A stretch of 40,612 bases of DNA, from assembly GCA_022843175.1 (NCBI GenBank), contig JALHOE010000068.1, positions 1 to 40,612 on the forward strand, given 5' to 3'. This DNA is from Deltaproteobacteria bacterium. Its GTDB lineage: Bacteria > Myxococcota_A > Polyangia > Polyangiales > JADJMO01. This document shows positions 30,607 through 39,963 of this stretch, piece by piece. The position numbers were made by a program, and so were the translations under genes. Below the pieces are notes generated by a model. That model was not told the origin of the DNA, searched no databases, and saw only the letters and a program-made list of their open reading frames with translations. Within the stretch, counting starts at the first letter, position 1; every line of letters begins with the position of its first letter.

Positions 30607-30884
30607 CGCGCGCGCAGCCAGATCGGTCCTCGTGCCGACCTGCGGACTGCCACACTTTCGAGCGCGATGTCCGCGTCGACGGAGCCGCAACGGCTCTGCT
30701 CGCTCCGCTCATCATCCGTGTCGGCCTGCTGCTCCGCGTGCTGGCGACACAGCTCGTCGGCGGCCGCCGCGCGAAGTTCACGATCGCCCTCGCCGACGAG
30801 CTGAAAACCTTCGACGCTCATAGGGCTCGCATAGCCGCAGCGTCGCTCGGGACGCTAACCTGCGGAGCGGGTGACGGGGGAGCT
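30607..30884. other. Spacer with open frame continuous with the sensor kinase
   Basis: 278 bases. The plus frame from GTG at 30603 (GTGA with the DUF2330 stop) stays open into the kinase and part of it has high GC3 (about 30680-30830), with a hydrophobic segment LLAPLIIRVGLLLRVLATQLV. The last ~60 bases have less biased codons and hold the ribosome site of the kinase. I favour a spacer, but a longer kinase with 94 extra residues cannot be excluded. No promoter consensus stands out. Confidence 0.4.
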
Positions 30885-32903
30885 ATGAGCCAGCGGGATC
30901 CGACGAGAGAGGAGCTGCTCGCCGAGCTCGAGGCGGCACGGAAGCGAGTGGCCGCGCTCGAGACAGCAACGGCGAAGCTCGAACGCTCGGAGCGTGAGGT
31001 CCGGCAACGGGCTGCCGAACGCGAGGCGATGTTCCGTGCGTTCCCGGACCTGAGCTTCCGGCTCGCGAGGGACGGCACGATTGTCGACTTCCACGCCGGG
31101 CGCGCCGCGGATCTGTACACGAAACCCGAGATGTTTCTCGGGAAGCGCGTGCAGGACGTTCTTCCCGAGAAGGTCGGGCTCGAGCACCTCGAATGCATCC
31201 AACGCGCCCTCGAGGGGGACGTGGTCACCCTCGAGTACGTGCTGCCCCTGCCCGAGGGAGAGAAGGTCTTCGAAGCCAGGTTCATCGGCCTCGCCGACGG
31301 TGACGTGTACGACGTCGTCCGAGACATCACCGAGCACAGACAACGTGAGGCGGCGCTGCGCGAGAGCGAGCGCTCTCTCAACGAAGCGCAGGCGATCGCC
31401 CACCTGGGCCATTGGCGGTTCAGCGCGAAGACGAGCGGCGTCACCGGCTCGCGCGAGTTCTTCCGGATCCTCGGGTTGGACGAACAGACGACGACGCTCG
31501 AAGCGCTGGCCGCGGTGATTCATCGGGACCACCGCGAGCGGCACCGCGACCAGCTGAGCCGCGCGCTCTCGCAGGGCGAGCCCTGGGACTCCGAGCTCCA
31601 ACTCCGACTCGCCGACGGGACCATCAAGGTCGTTCGATCCAAGGGCGAAGCACTGCGCGACGCCGACGGCCGGGTCGAGCAGCTCGTCGGTACGGTGCAG
31701 GACATCAGCGATCGCATCCACGCCGAGGCGCAACGACGGACTCTGGAAGCGAGGATGCAGCAGGCTCAGAAGCTCGAGAGCCTGGGCATTCTGGCCGGAG
31801 GCATCGCCCACGACTTCAACAACATGCTCTCGGCCATCATCGGCTTCGCGAGCGTGGCGCTCCACGAGATCCCGACGACCTCGCCAGCGGCGCAGCGGGT
31901 TCGCGAGATCGCGGACGTCGCACACCAATGCGCCGACCTCGCGAACCAAATGCTCGCGTACGCGGGCAAGGGGAAGTTCGTGGTCGAGAACATCGACCTG
32001 GCCGCGCTCGTCTCCGACATGAACGAGCTGCTGCGGAGCAGCGTCTCGAAGCGCGCCCTTCTCACGCTCGACCTCCACGCTCTGCCGCTCATCAAGGCCG
32101 ACGCGTCGCAGATGCGGCAGCTGATCCTGAACCTCGTCATCAATGCGTCCGAGGCGATCGGTGAACGGGAGGGGCGCATCAAGGTGACCGGGCGCGCCGG
32201 CTATCACGACCCAAGTCGCCCGCCTCCCTCTTGGTTTCCCGCCGAATGCGAGCTTCCGACCGGCCCCTATCTCGTGCTCGAGGTGTCCGACACGGGCGGC
32301 GGCATGGATGCCGAGACTCGCGCCAGGATCTTCGATCCGTTCTTCACGACGAAGTTCACCGGGCGAGGCCTGGGGCTCGCAGCCGTTCACGGCATCGTCC
32401 GCGGCCACCACGGTGTTCTCACGGTGGAGAGCGAGCTCGAGAAGGGCACCACCTTCCGAATCGCCCTGCCAGCGCTCGAGGCCTCGGCGGTCGCCGCGCC
32501 GCCAGCGCCCGTCGTGACAGACGACGATTGGACGGGGACGGGGACCATTCTTGTCGCGGACGACGAGCCGATGCTGCGGAGCAGCCTCGCGCGGCTCCTC
32601 CAAGTCATGGGGTTCGCCGTCCTGGTCGCCGCGGATGGCCGACAAGCGCTCGAGATCTTCGGCCAGCACTCTGCCGAGGTCGTCTGCGTGATCCTCGACT
32701 ACACGATGCCCGGAATCGACGGTACCGAGACGGTCTCGAAGCTTCGGGAGATACGCCCCGACATCCCCGTGTTGCTCTCCAGCGGCTATAGCGAGGTCGC
32801 CGTGTCGGAGCGCTTCGCGGGGCTGACGCTCTCGGGCTTCCTGCAGAAGCCGTTCGGGCTCGACGAGCTGCGGCAGAAGCTCCGTGCAGCGCTGGGCACC
32901 TAG
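30885..32903 (+). CDS. Hybrid sensor histidine kinase with two PAS domains and receiver
   Basis: 672 residues, soluble. N-terminal coiled coil (7-45), PAS1 about 46-150 (FRAFPDLSFRLARDGTIVDF), PAS2 about 165-275 (AHLGHWRFS, EFFRILGLDE, VQDISDRIHAE), HisKA with GGIAHDFNNML (His309), HATPase with NLVINASEAI (N box), SDTGGGM, GRGLGLAAVHGI, then a receiver domain from about 552 (ILVADDEP, phosphoacceptor Asp605 in LDYTMPG, Lys655). This fits NtrB-like hybrid kinases in which the kinase controls its own receiver. No DNA-binding partner is next to it. ATG 30885 follows GGGGGAG (30876-30882); see the spacer entry for a possible longer start. Confidence 0.9.
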   Translation: MSQRDPTREELLAELEAARKRVAALETATAKLERSEREVRQRAAEREAMFRAFPDLSFRLARDGTIVDFHAGRAADLYTKPEMFLGKRVQDVLPEKVGLEHLECIQRALEGDVVTLEYVLPLPEGEKVFEARFIGLADGDVYDVVRDITEHRQREAALRESERSLNEAQAIAHLGHWRFSAKTSGVTGSREFFRILGLDEQTTTLEALAAVIHRDHRERHRDQLSRALSQGEPWDSELQLRLADGTIKVVRSKGEALRDADGRVEQLVGTVQDISDRIHAEAQRRTLEARMQQAQKLESLGILAGGIAHDFNNMLSAIIGFASVALHEIPTTSPAAQRVREIADVAHQCADLANQMLAYAGKGKFVVENIDLAALVSDMNELLRSSVSKRALLTLDLHALPLIKADASQMRQLILNLVINASEAIGEREGRIKVTGRAGYHDPSRPPPSWFPAECELPTGPYLVLEVSDTGGGMDAETRARIFDPFFTTKFTGRGLGLAAVHGIVRGHHGVLTVESELEKGTTFRIALPALEASAVAAPPAPVVTDDDWTGTGTILVADDEPMLRSSLARLLQVMGFAVLVAADGRQALEIFGQHSAEVVCVILDYTMPGIDGTETVSKLREIRPDIPVLLSSGYSEVAVSERFAGLTLSGFLQKPFGLDELRQKLRAALGT

Positions 32904-33121
32904 TCAGGGCTTCCCATCACGACAGCACAGACGTCGCACCGCTCCCGGGCATGGCGCTGCACCACCCACGTTCCAGGCGGCGATGGTGAGTTGGGAGTCT
33001 CGGGGTAATCGAACGCGCGCTGGACCGTAGGCCGCGGCTTGCTCCCTCGCTCGGATGACCAATCGCAGAGGGAGCCCTGGCGCGGGCTTGAAGTAAGTGA
33101 ATACTTGCTTACAACTAACCC
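32904..33121. other. Spacer upstream of the RND efflux operon
   Basis: 218 bases without a credible gene. It contains the operator and promoter at 33088-33115. I see no terminator after the kinase. The longer frames here on the minus strand are shadows. Confidence 0.5.
33088..33115 (+). promoter_or_regulatory. Promoter of the efflux operon with TetR-like palindrome
   Basis: GTAAG (33093-33097) and CTTAC (33108-33112) form an imperfect ~20-bp palindrome (GTAAGtgaatacttgCTTAC). It sits between TTGAAG (-35-like, 33088-33093) and TACAAC (-10-like, 33110-33115), spaced 16 bp. The start would fall at about 33122, the ATG itself, giving a leaderless message. The operon's last gene is a TetR regulator, a likely binder of this site. 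Confidence 0.55.
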
Positions 33122-33517
33122 ATGGTCAAGCAGGTGCCTCGAGTCGTGGGCGTACTCGCCCTCTTGTTCGGCCTCGTCACGATCCGCGCCGGTGGCAACG
33201 TGCTCTTCGGCGACGGCAGCTCGCACGAGGGGGCGGTGGTCCCGTTCGTCCTCTGGTTCAATTTCCTCGCGGGGTTCGCGTACGTCGCGGCCGGGGTCGG
33301 CCTCATCCTGCGCCGGCGCTGGGGTGCCGGGCTCGCGTTCGCGCTCGCGCTCGCCACTGCGCTGGTGTTCGTCGCCTTCGGCGTGCACGTCGCCCACGGC
33401 GCTGCGTACGCCAAACAGACGGTCGGCGCGCTGATCGTCCGCACCTCGTTCTGGGCGCTCGCGGCGGCCGCGGGGTATTTCACCCTCGTCCGGCCCCGGG
33501 CGGGAGCGATCCGATGA
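33122..33517 (+). CDS. Four-TM membrane protein, first gene of the RND operon
   Basis: 131 residues with about four hydrophobic helices: VVGVLALLFGLVTIRAGG, VPFVLWFNFLAGFAYVAAGVG, AGLAFALALATALVFVAFGVH, ASFWALAAAAGYF-like end (RTSFWALAAAAGYFTLV). Conserved small-residue helices recall DoxX-like or integral membrane proteins of unknown role. There is no family motif I can name. Its stop overlaps the adaptor ATG (ATGA, 33514-33517), so it is cotranscribed with the pump. No Shine-Dalgarno lies before its ATG, in line with a leaderless start. Confidence 0.75.
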   Translation: MVKQVPRVVGVLALLFGLVTIRAGGNVLFGDGSSHEGAVVPFVLWFNFLAGFAYVAAGVGLILRRRWGAGLAFALALATALVFVAFGVHVAHGAAYAKQTVGALIVRTSFWALAAAAGYFTLVRPRAGAIR

Positions 33518-34638
33518 GCCGCCCCTGGCTCGCGCTCGTCGCGCTCGTCGCGCTCGGCTGCGGGCGCTCCCGCACGCCCGCGCCGCTGCCGCCGCGCGCC
33601 GTCCGCGTGGTGATCGCGCGCGCCGAGACCGCGCCTCGGACCACCCCATACGCCGGCGGGCTCGAACCGAAGGCGAAGCTCGATCTCGCGTTCGGCGTCC
33701 CCGGCCGCGTCCGCTCGATCGGCGCCGGCAAAGAGGGCGCGCTGCTTCGCGAGGGCGATCTCGTCACCAAGGGACAGCTCCTCGCGCAGCTCGACGACAC
33801 CGATCTGAAGCGCGCCTCCTCGACGGCCGCGCTCGGGGCAGCGAGCGCCAGCGCGGAGGTTGCCTCGGCCAAGTCCGCCGCCGACCAGGCCGACGCCGAT
33901 CTCGCGCGGGTGAAGAAGCTCGCAGCCAGCGGATCGATCCCCGAGGTCGAGGTGGAGAAGGTCGAGACGGCGAGCAAGGTCGCGCGCGCGCGCCTCGACA
34001 CCGTTCGCGCGCTGCACGGCGCCAAGCTCGAGCAGCTCGCGATCGCGCGGAGGATCGAGGGCGACGCACGTCTGGTCAGCCCGATCGACGGAGTGGTCGC
34101 GCGGCGAATGGTCGATCCCGGCGAGAACGTCGCCGGCGCGACGATCGCATTCACCTTGATCGACACCGCGGAGCTGAAGCTGGTGTTCTCGCTCCCCGAC
34201 TCGCGGGTCGGTTCGGTCAAGCTCGGCCAGCTGCTGCCGGTCCACACCCAGGCGCTCCCCGGCGTCGCGTTCACCGGCCGGGTCAACACGATCCACCCGG
34301 TCGCCGACCCCGCCCTCCGGACGTTCACCGTCGAGCTGGCGATCCCCAACGACGAGGGAAAGCTCCGCGCGGGGATGGTCGCGAGCACGTCCTTCGGCGG
34401 CGAGGAGAAGCGCGCGCCGACGACGCTCGTGCCGCTCGCGTCGGTGGTCCGCGCGCCGACCGGAGCTCTGTCGGTCTTCACGCTCAGCGGCACGCGCGCG
34501 GCGCTCGTCGCGATCGCGCTCGGCGATCTGGTCGGGAACGAGGTGGTCGTCGAGTCGGGAATCAAGGACGGCGACCGAGTGGTGTCCGACGGCGCGCCGT
34601 TCCTTCACGACGGTGAGACCGTCGAGGTGCTGCCGTGA
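33514..34638 (+). CDS. RND efflux periplasmic adaptor (membrane fusion protein), lipoprotein
   Basis: 374 residues. Lipoprotein signal MSRPWLALVALVALGC (Cys16). Order of domains: beta/lipoyl start (AGGLEPKAKLDLAFGVPGRV, EGDLVTKGQLLAQLDDTDL), a helical hairpin about 100-170 (ASAEVASAKSAADQADADLARVKKLAASG), second lipoyl half (ARLVSPIDGVVARRMVDPGENV), beta barrel and membrane-proximal domain (GVAFTGRVNTIHPVADPALRT). Typical HlyD/MexA-AcrA type; it bridges the pump and an outer-membrane channel. No TolC-like gene is in the window. Its stop overlaps the pump's GTG start. Confidence 0.93.
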   Translation: MSRPWLALVALVALGCGRSRTPAPLPPRAVRVVIARAETAPRTTPYAGGLEPKAKLDLAFGVPGRVRSIGAGKEGALLREGDLVTKGQLLAQLDDTDLKRASSTAALGAASASAEVASAKSAADQADADLARVKKLAASGSIPEVEVEKVETASKVARARLDTVRALHGAKLEQLAIARRIEGDARLVSPIDGVVARRMVDPGENVAGATIAFTLIDTAELKLVFSLPDSRVGSVKLGQLLPVHTQALPGVAFTGRVNTIHPVADPALRTFTVELAIPNDEGKLRAGMVASTSFGGEEKRAPTTLVPLASVVRAPTGALSVFTLSGTRAALVAIALGDLVGNEVVVESGIKDGDRVVSDGAPFLHDGETVEVLP

Positions 34639-37600
34639 GCAACCACCGATCCGCCGAGCGATGGAATCTCGCGCGGCTGTTCGTGGAGAAGCGGCAGATC
34701 GCTTGGGTCGCGCTCGTGGGCACGCTGATCTGGGGTCTCGTCGCGTTTCTCCGCCTCCCCCAGCGCAAGGATCCGGAGATCACGATCAAGACCGCCGTGA
34801 TCACCACCGGGTGGCCGGGCGCGAAGGCCGAAGACGTCGAGCAGTTGGTCACGATCCCGATCGAGCAGACCGCGCGGCAGGTCGCCAAGGTCGACAAGGT
34901 CGTGTCCACCACCCGCGCCGGGATCTCCACGGTGTTCGTCACGCTGGAGGACTCCTCGCGCCGCGCGGATGTCGACGTCGCGTGGAACGATCTGCGTGCG
35001 CGCATCGATCTGCTGGCACGCAGACTGCCGCGGGGGACCGCGCCGCCGATGGTGAACACCAGCTTCGGCGACACCGCGACCGTCGTGTACTCGGTCGCGA
35101 GCCCGCTCGTCGACGACATCGAGCTCGACGTGCGGGCGGCCGCGATCCACCGCGCGCTGGCCGAGGTACGGCAGGGCAAGGACCGGGTGTCGACGGTGTT
35201 CATCCCCGCGGCCGGCGTCGCCCACGGCGCGGTGGCCGCGGCGATCGATCGCTACGTGGAGCTCGGCAGGGCGCGCGGCGTGCTCACCGACCCGAAGATC
35301 GTGTGGGGCAGGAGCTTCGTCGCGGTCGACGACACGCCGGCCGAGAGCGCAGCCCTCGACAAGCTGCTCGTCGACTTCCGCACCCACGTGCTCGGCGGCG
35401 AGCTCCCCCACCCCGACGTCTGGGATCCGATCGTCGTGCGCTCGCTCGACGAGCTCCGCGGAAAGCTCGCCGCTGCGGCGCACGAGAAGTACAGCTATCG
35501 CCAGCTCGACGACTTCACCCGAACCCTCCGCGACGGGCTCGCGCGGGTGCCCGAGGTGGCGCGGGTCGATCGGCACGGCGTCGTCCCCGAGACCGTCCAC
35601 CTCTTGTACTCGCAGGAGCGCCTCGCCGCGTTCGGCTTGCACCCGCAGCAGATCGCGCAGGCGCTCGGCGCGCGGAACCCGAGCCTCCCCGGCGGCGCGA
35701 TCGGGACGGGAAAGCAAACCGTGCTGGTCGATCCGGAGAGCTCGATCTCGAGCGTCGACGAGCTGCTCGCCGCGGTCGTCGCGACGAGCAAGGAAGGGAG
35801 ACCGATCCACCTCCGCGACGTCGCCGACGTGCAGCGCACGTACGAGACGCCCATCTCGGACGCCAGCTACCTCCACGTCCGCCACGGAGACACCTGGCAC
35901 CGAACCCGATCGATCGCCATCGCCGTGCAGCTACGCTCCGGCGTACAGGCGACGGTCGTCGGTGAAAAGCTCGACAAGCTCACCGCGGAGCTCGGCAAGG
36001 CGCTCCCGCGCGACCTGATCGTCGAGAAGACGAGCGACCAGCCGGAGCTGGTTCGGCACAAGATCGGCGACTTCCTCCGCGCCCTCGCGGAGGCGATCGC
36101 GATCGTCATCGCGTTCGCGCTCATCTTCATGGAGCGGAGGAGCGCGATGCTCGTCGCGGCGAGCATCCCGCTCACCCTCGCGATGACCTTTGGATTCATG
36201 GACCTGTTGCACCTCGATCTGCAGCAGGTCTCCATCGCCGCGCTGATCATCGCGCTCGGCCTGCTCGTCGACGATCCGGTGATCGCGAGCGACGCCATCA
36301 ATCGCGAGATCGCGCACGGCACTCCCCGCGAGCGCGCCGCGTGGCTCGGGCCCACCAAGCTGGCGAAGGCGATCCTCTACGCGACGCTCACCAACACCGT
36401 CGCCTTCGCGCCGCTGCTCCTCGTGACCGGCAGCATGGGCGAGTTCATCTTCGCGATGCCAATGGTGGTCGTGCTCTCGTTGGTCTCGAGCCGCATCGTC
36501 TCGATGACGTTCATGCCGCTGCTCGGCTACTACCTGCTGCGCGGGCAGCGGGGCTACGAGGCCGCGCTCGATGGAGACGGCTCGTCCGCGCGCCTCGCTC
36601 GCGGATACAACCGGGTGACCGAGTGGGTCCTCGAGCACAAGGCCAAGAGCGGCCTCGCGTTCCTGGTGTTCCTCGTCGTCGGCCTCGCGCCGGCGCGCTT
36701 CATTCGTACGCAGTTCTTCCCGGTCGAGGCGCTGCAGCGCTTCTACGTGCACGTACGGCTTCCGGAGGGCGCCGACGTGCGCGCGTCCGATGCGATCGCC
36801 AAGGCCGCCGAGGGCGCGCTCCTGGCCGCCGAGGGTGACCGCATCGAACAGATCACGTCGTTCGTCGGCAACGGCGGACCGCGCTGGTGGAGCAACGTGA
36901 GCCCCGAGCCGAAGAACCCGGCGTACGCGCTCCTGATCGTGAAGACGAAGCACGCCGACGACTCGATCCCGATGATCGGTCGCGCGACGAACCTGCTGCG
37001 GCAGAGAGTGCCCGGGGCGAAGTTCGAGGTCTATCGAATCTCGTCCGGCAAGCCGGCCGTGACGCCGGTCGAGATTCGGCTGACCGGTCCCGATGCCGCG
37101 CAGCTGCGCGCCCACGGCGACAGGATCAAGACGATCCTGCGCGCGGTGCCGCAGACCGGCGACGTCGGCGACGACTGGGGGGCCGAGGCGGTGAAGCTCA
37201 CCGTAAGGGTCGACGAGGCGCGCGCCGCAGCCGCCCACGTGACCAACGCCGATGTCGCCCAGTCCTCGATGATGGCGCTCAGCGGCGCGCGGTTGACGGC
37301 GCTCCGCGAGGGCGATCGGCTGGTCGACGTGATCATGCGCTTGCGCCCAAACGAGCGCGGCGACGCGTCGCACCTGCGAAACCTTTACGTCTGGAGCCAG
37401 GCGACCGGCAAGGCGGTGCCGATCGAGCAGATCGCGACCATCGGCGCCACGCTCGAGCCACAGAAGATCGTGCGCCAGGGTCTGGAGCGGACCATCACCC
37501 TCGGCGCGATCCCGAAGGACGGCGAGCTCGCTTCGACGCTGCTCGCCGCAGCCAAGCCGGAGCTCGAGAAGCTTCACCTGCCTCCCGGCTACACGATCGA

Positions 37601-38192
37601 GCTCGGCGGCGAACAAGAGCTGCAGGCGAGGTCGTTCGCGACGGTGAGCATCGCGTTGAAGGTCAGCGTGGTCCTCATCTTCCTCACGCTGGTCTGGCAG
37701 TTCGCGCACGTGTTCAAGCCGCTGATCGTGTTCGCCGCCATCCCGTTCGGGCTGGTCGGCGTCGTGCTCGGGCTCACCCTCACCAACACCAACTTCGGCT
37801 TCATGGCGTTCCTCGGCGTCGCCAGCCTGATTGGCGTGATCGTCAGCCACATCATCGTCTTGTTCGATTTCATCGAAGAGGCACGCGAGCGCGGCGTCGA
37901 GCTCCACCGCGCCGTCATCGACGCCGGGCTGGTGCGGCTCCGGCCCGTGCTCGTCACCGTGCTCGCGACCGTCGGCGGGTTGATCCCGCTCGCGATCGAG
38001 GGCGGGACCATGTGGCGGCAGCTGGTCTACGTGCAGATCGGCGGCCTCCTGCTCGCGACGATCGTGACCAAGGGCGTGGTCCCGCTCCTGTACGTTGTGT
38101 TCGTGGAGACGTTGGGCGTCGTGAAATGGAAGCCGGACGAGGAGCACGGCGAGGAGCCCGCGGGGACGGTCGCGGCGGAGGCCGAGGAGTGA
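34635..38192 (+). CDS. RND-family efflux pump, inner-membrane subunit
   Basis: 1185 residues, a little longer than AcrB (~1050). TM1 near 20-40 (RQIAWVALVGTLIWGLVAF). PRKDPEITIKTAVITTGWPGA is the typical start of the porter domain. The proton-relay region shows IALGLLVDDPVIASDAI (two Asp in TM4). Second half repeats the layout (FRTQFFPVEAL, GEQELQARSFATV, FAAIPFGLVGVVLGL, LIGVIVSHIIVLFDFIEEAR). Probable export of drugs or lipids with proton antiport. It starts with GTG 34635 overlapping the adaptor stop, and its stop overlaps the GTG of the TetR gene. HAE-1 type is likely; some features (two Asp pattern, no Lys940-like residue that I can place) leave the class open. Confidence 0.93.
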   Translation: MSNHRSAERWNLARLFVEKRQIAWVALVGTLIWGLVAFLRLPQRKDPEITIKTAVITTGWPGAKAEDVEQLVTIPIEQTARQVAKVDKVVSTTRAGISTVFVTLEDSSRRADVDVAWNDLRARIDLLARRLPRGTAPPMVNTSFGDTATVVYSVASPLVDDIELDVRAAAIHRALAEVRQGKDRVSTVFIPAAGVAHGAVAAAIDRYVELGRARGVLTDPKIVWGRSFVAVDDTPAESAALDKLLVDFRTHVLGGELPHPDVWDPIVVRSLDELRGKLAAAAHEKYSYRQLDDFTRTLRDGLARVPEVARVDRHGVVPETVHLLYSQERLAAFGLHPQQIAQALGARNPSLPGGAIGTGKQTVLVDPESSISSVDELLAAVVATSKEGRPIHLRDVADVQRTYETPISDASYLHVRHGDTWHRTRSIAIAVQLRSGVQATVVGEKLDKLTAELGKALPRDLIVEKTSDQPELVRHKIGDFLRALAEAIAIVIAFALIFMERRSAMLVAASIPLTLAMTFGFMDLLHLDLQQVSIAALIIALGLLVDDPVIASDAINREIAHGTPRERAAWLGPTKLAKAILYATLTNTVAFAPLLLVTGSMGEFIFAMPMVVVLSLVSSRIVSMTFMPLLGYYLLRGQRGYEAALDGDGSSARLARGYNRVTEWVLEHKAKSGLAFLVFLVVGLAPARFIRTQFFPVEALQRFYVHVRLPEGADVRASDAIAKAAEGALLAAEGDRIEQITSFVGNGGPRWWSNVSPEPKNPAYALLIVKTKHADDSIPMIGRATNLLRQRVPGAKFEVYRISSGKPAVTPVEIRLTGPDAAQLRAHGDRIKTILRAVPQTGDVGDDWGAEAVKLTVRVDEARAAAAHVTNADVAQSSMMALSGARLTALREGDRLVDVIMRLRPNERGDASHLRNLYVWSQATGKAVPIEQIATIGATLEPQKIVRQGLERTITLGAIPKDGELASTLLAAAKPELEKLHLPPGYTIELGGEQELQARSFATVSIALKVSVVLIFLTLVWQFAHVFKPLIVFAAIPFGLVGVVLGLTLTNTNFGFMAFLGVASLIGVIVSHIIVLFDFIEEARERGVELHRAVIDAGLVRLRPVLVTVLATVGGLIPLAIEGGTMWRQLVYVQIGGLLLATIVTKGVVPLLYVVFVETLGVVKWKPDEEHGEEPAGTVAAEAEE

Positions 38193-38755
38193 CCCGCCGT
38201 GAGCCCACCGAGAACCGGCAGAAGCAGATCGCCGACGCCGCGCTGAAGATCATCGCGGCACACGGCCTCTCGCGCTTCACCACCGCGGCCATCGCGCACG
38301 AGGTCGGGATCACCGAGGGCGCGATCTTCCGCCACTTCGGGAGCAAGGGCGAGATCGTGCTCGCGGCGATCGATCGCATCGAGGAGCTGTTCGAGGAGGG
38401 GGCGCCCACCGATGAGGGGGAGCCGCTCGAGCAGCTGCGCCGCTTCATCGAGCACCGAGTCCGGGTGGTGCAGGAGAACGGCGGCATTCCGCGGCTGATC
38501 TTCTCCGACGATCTCACCTACGCCGCGGGCGCGGCCGGGGGCGCGAAGGTGCAGGCGCTCCGCAAGAGAGCCGCCGCGACGATTCGCCGCTGCCTCGAGC
38601 AAGCGCAGGAGCAGGGCAAGATCAAGAAGACCCTCGACCTCGACGGCGCCGCGCTCGTCGTGCAGGGCGCGATCATGGCGTTGATCCTCGGCCGCGCGCC
38701 GAAGAACGCGACGGCGAAGGTCTGGGCGACCCTGGAGCGCGCGCTCACGGATTAG
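38189..38755 (+). CDS. TetR-family regulator at the end of the RND operon
   Basis: 188 residues, start GTG 38189 overlapping the pump's stop (GTGA). Helix-turn-helix domain 10-55 (RQKQIADAALKIIAAHGLSRF, AIAHEVGITEGAIFRHFGSK). C-terminal domain is short and helical (LIFSDDLTYAAGAAGGAKV, KRAAATIRRCLEQAQEQGK). Such genes usually repress their own efflux operon; here the palindrome at 33093-33112 is the natural target. Location at the 3' end means its level rises with the pump, a feedback loop. The convergent HTTM gene ends 23 bp downstream. Confidence 0.9.
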   Translation: MTRREPTENRQKQIADAALKIIAAHGLSRFTTAAIAHEVGITEGAIFRHFGSKGEIVLAAIDRIEELFEEGAPTDEGEPLEQLRRFIEHRVRVVQENGGIPRLIFSDDLTYAAGAAGGAKVQALRKRAAATIRRCLEQAQEQGKIKKTLDLDGAALVVQGAIMALILGRAPKNATAKVWATLERALTD

Positions 38756-38778
38756 CGGGCTGCAGCTCTGGATCCCGG

Positions 38779-39963
38779 TCAGAACGCCGCGATCAGCTCC
38801 CGCTGCACCGGCCCCCTGCCGCGGTCGTCCGGGTTCACCGACCACCACACGCGGTAGAACCTCGCCCCGCGCGGCACCGCCGCCCGCAGCCGCGCGGGCT
38901 CGAGCGGGTGACCGCGCAGGCCGAGCAGGCTCCACTGCACGCCCCACTCGTTCTGCGTCCGCGGCCGGCCGACGATCGTTCTGCCGGTCGCGTCCTCGAC
39001 GAGGAGCCCGGGCATCCGCTCGCCGGCGCGCCACTGGAACGTGGGGTAGCAGGCGAACGGCCAGCCGTTCATCCAGCCCATCGCGCCGAACCACACGTTG
39101 CCGAGCAGGAGCACCGCGCCGACCGACCACTCGGGGCGCACGCGTTCGCGCGCGGGCGCGACGTGCCCGCGCCAGTCGACGAACACGACGTAGCAGAGCC
39201 ACAAGGACGAGAACGGGATCCGCATCGTCGCCTCGATGCCGGCGTGAAAGAGCAGCGCCGCGAGCGCGACGTATTTGCGGATGCGCGGGATGAAGATCAG
39301 CGCCGGGAAGGTGAGCTCGAACGCGACGGCGAAGAGCGCGAGCCCGCGGATGAGGCGGGGGTAGTGGTCGATGCGGATCGCCGGCACCCAGTCGTACTGC
39401 GCCCACTTCCACCACATCTGGTTGCGCAGGTTGTCGCTGAAGATCCACGCGAGGCCCGACTCGCGCAGCTTCCACACGCCGGGGAAGAAGAAGATCGCTG
39501 CGATGAGCGCGCGGGCGAAGAAGATGGGGACGCCGTAGCGCGCGGACGGCTCGGTCACCGCGAGCCCGCGATCGCGCGCGTCGAGCGAGAGCGCGTCGCC
39601 GCACGGGCTCGCCGCGAGGAGCGCGAGGAACCACACCAGGTGGTGGTCGTGCACGACGTTGCCCGAGAGCTGCGCGACGCCGAGCAGGTAGAACGCGCCG
39701 AGCGCCGCCGCGGTCAGGCTCCACCGGGTCTTCAACCCGACGAGGCCGCCCATCGCGCCGAGGAGCACGAGCGCGAACGCGGTCTTGGTGAGCGCGATCG
39801 ACACCGGCCAGTCGAAGAGCATCCCGCGCACCGGCACGCGCACCGCCGGCGGTAGCGCGCCGGCGCGCCATGCGCCGTGGACCTCGCCCGACACCAACGT
39901 GACCGCGCAGACGGCGATGCGAAAGATCGCGAGCGAGGACGCGTGCTCGCGCGGAAGCTTCAG
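38779..39963 (-). CDS. HTTM-domain (VKGC-like) membrane protein
   Basis: 394 residues. N-terminal half contains several TM helices: SLAIFRIAVCAVTLVSGE, VSIALTKTAFALVLLGAMGGL, LTAAALGAFYLLGVAQLSG, with VVHDHHLVWFLALL and the 'FFFPGVWKL' segment, the usual HTTM layout (vitamin K-dependent gamma-carboxylase-like membrane fold). The C-terminal ~150 residues are a soluble beta-rich tail. No ATG/GTG/TTG lies before the first helix; CTG at 39963 (CTGA overlap with the peroxiredoxin stop) is the best start, while a GTG/TTG start would cut TM1. Minus-strand operon with the two upstream genes. Enzymatic role unknown. Confidence 0.75.
   Translation of the reverse strand: MKLPREHASSLAIFRIAVCAVTLVSGEVHGAWRAGALPPAVRVPVRGMLFDWPVSIALTKTAFALVLLGAMGGLVGLKTRWSLTAAALGAFYLLGVAQLSGNVVHDHHLVWFLALLAASPCGDALSLDARDRGLAVTEPSARYGVPIFFARALIAAIFFFPGVWKLRESGLAWIFSDNLRNQMWWKWAQYDWVPAIRIDHYPRLIRGLALFAVAFELTFPALIFIPRIRKYVALAALLFHAGIEATMRIPFSSLWLCYVVFVDWRGHVAPARERVRPEWSVGAVLLLGNVWFGAMGWMNGWPFACYPTFQWRAGERMPGLLVEDATGRTIVGRPRTQNEWGVQWSLLGLRGHPLEPARLRAAVPRGARFYRVWWSVNPDDRGRGPVQRELIAAF

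Noticed and set aside
30507-30821. Minus-strand 104-codon frame over the DUF2330 end and spacer
   Set aside because: No ribosome site or family likeness, and it overlaps a real gene for about 100 bases.
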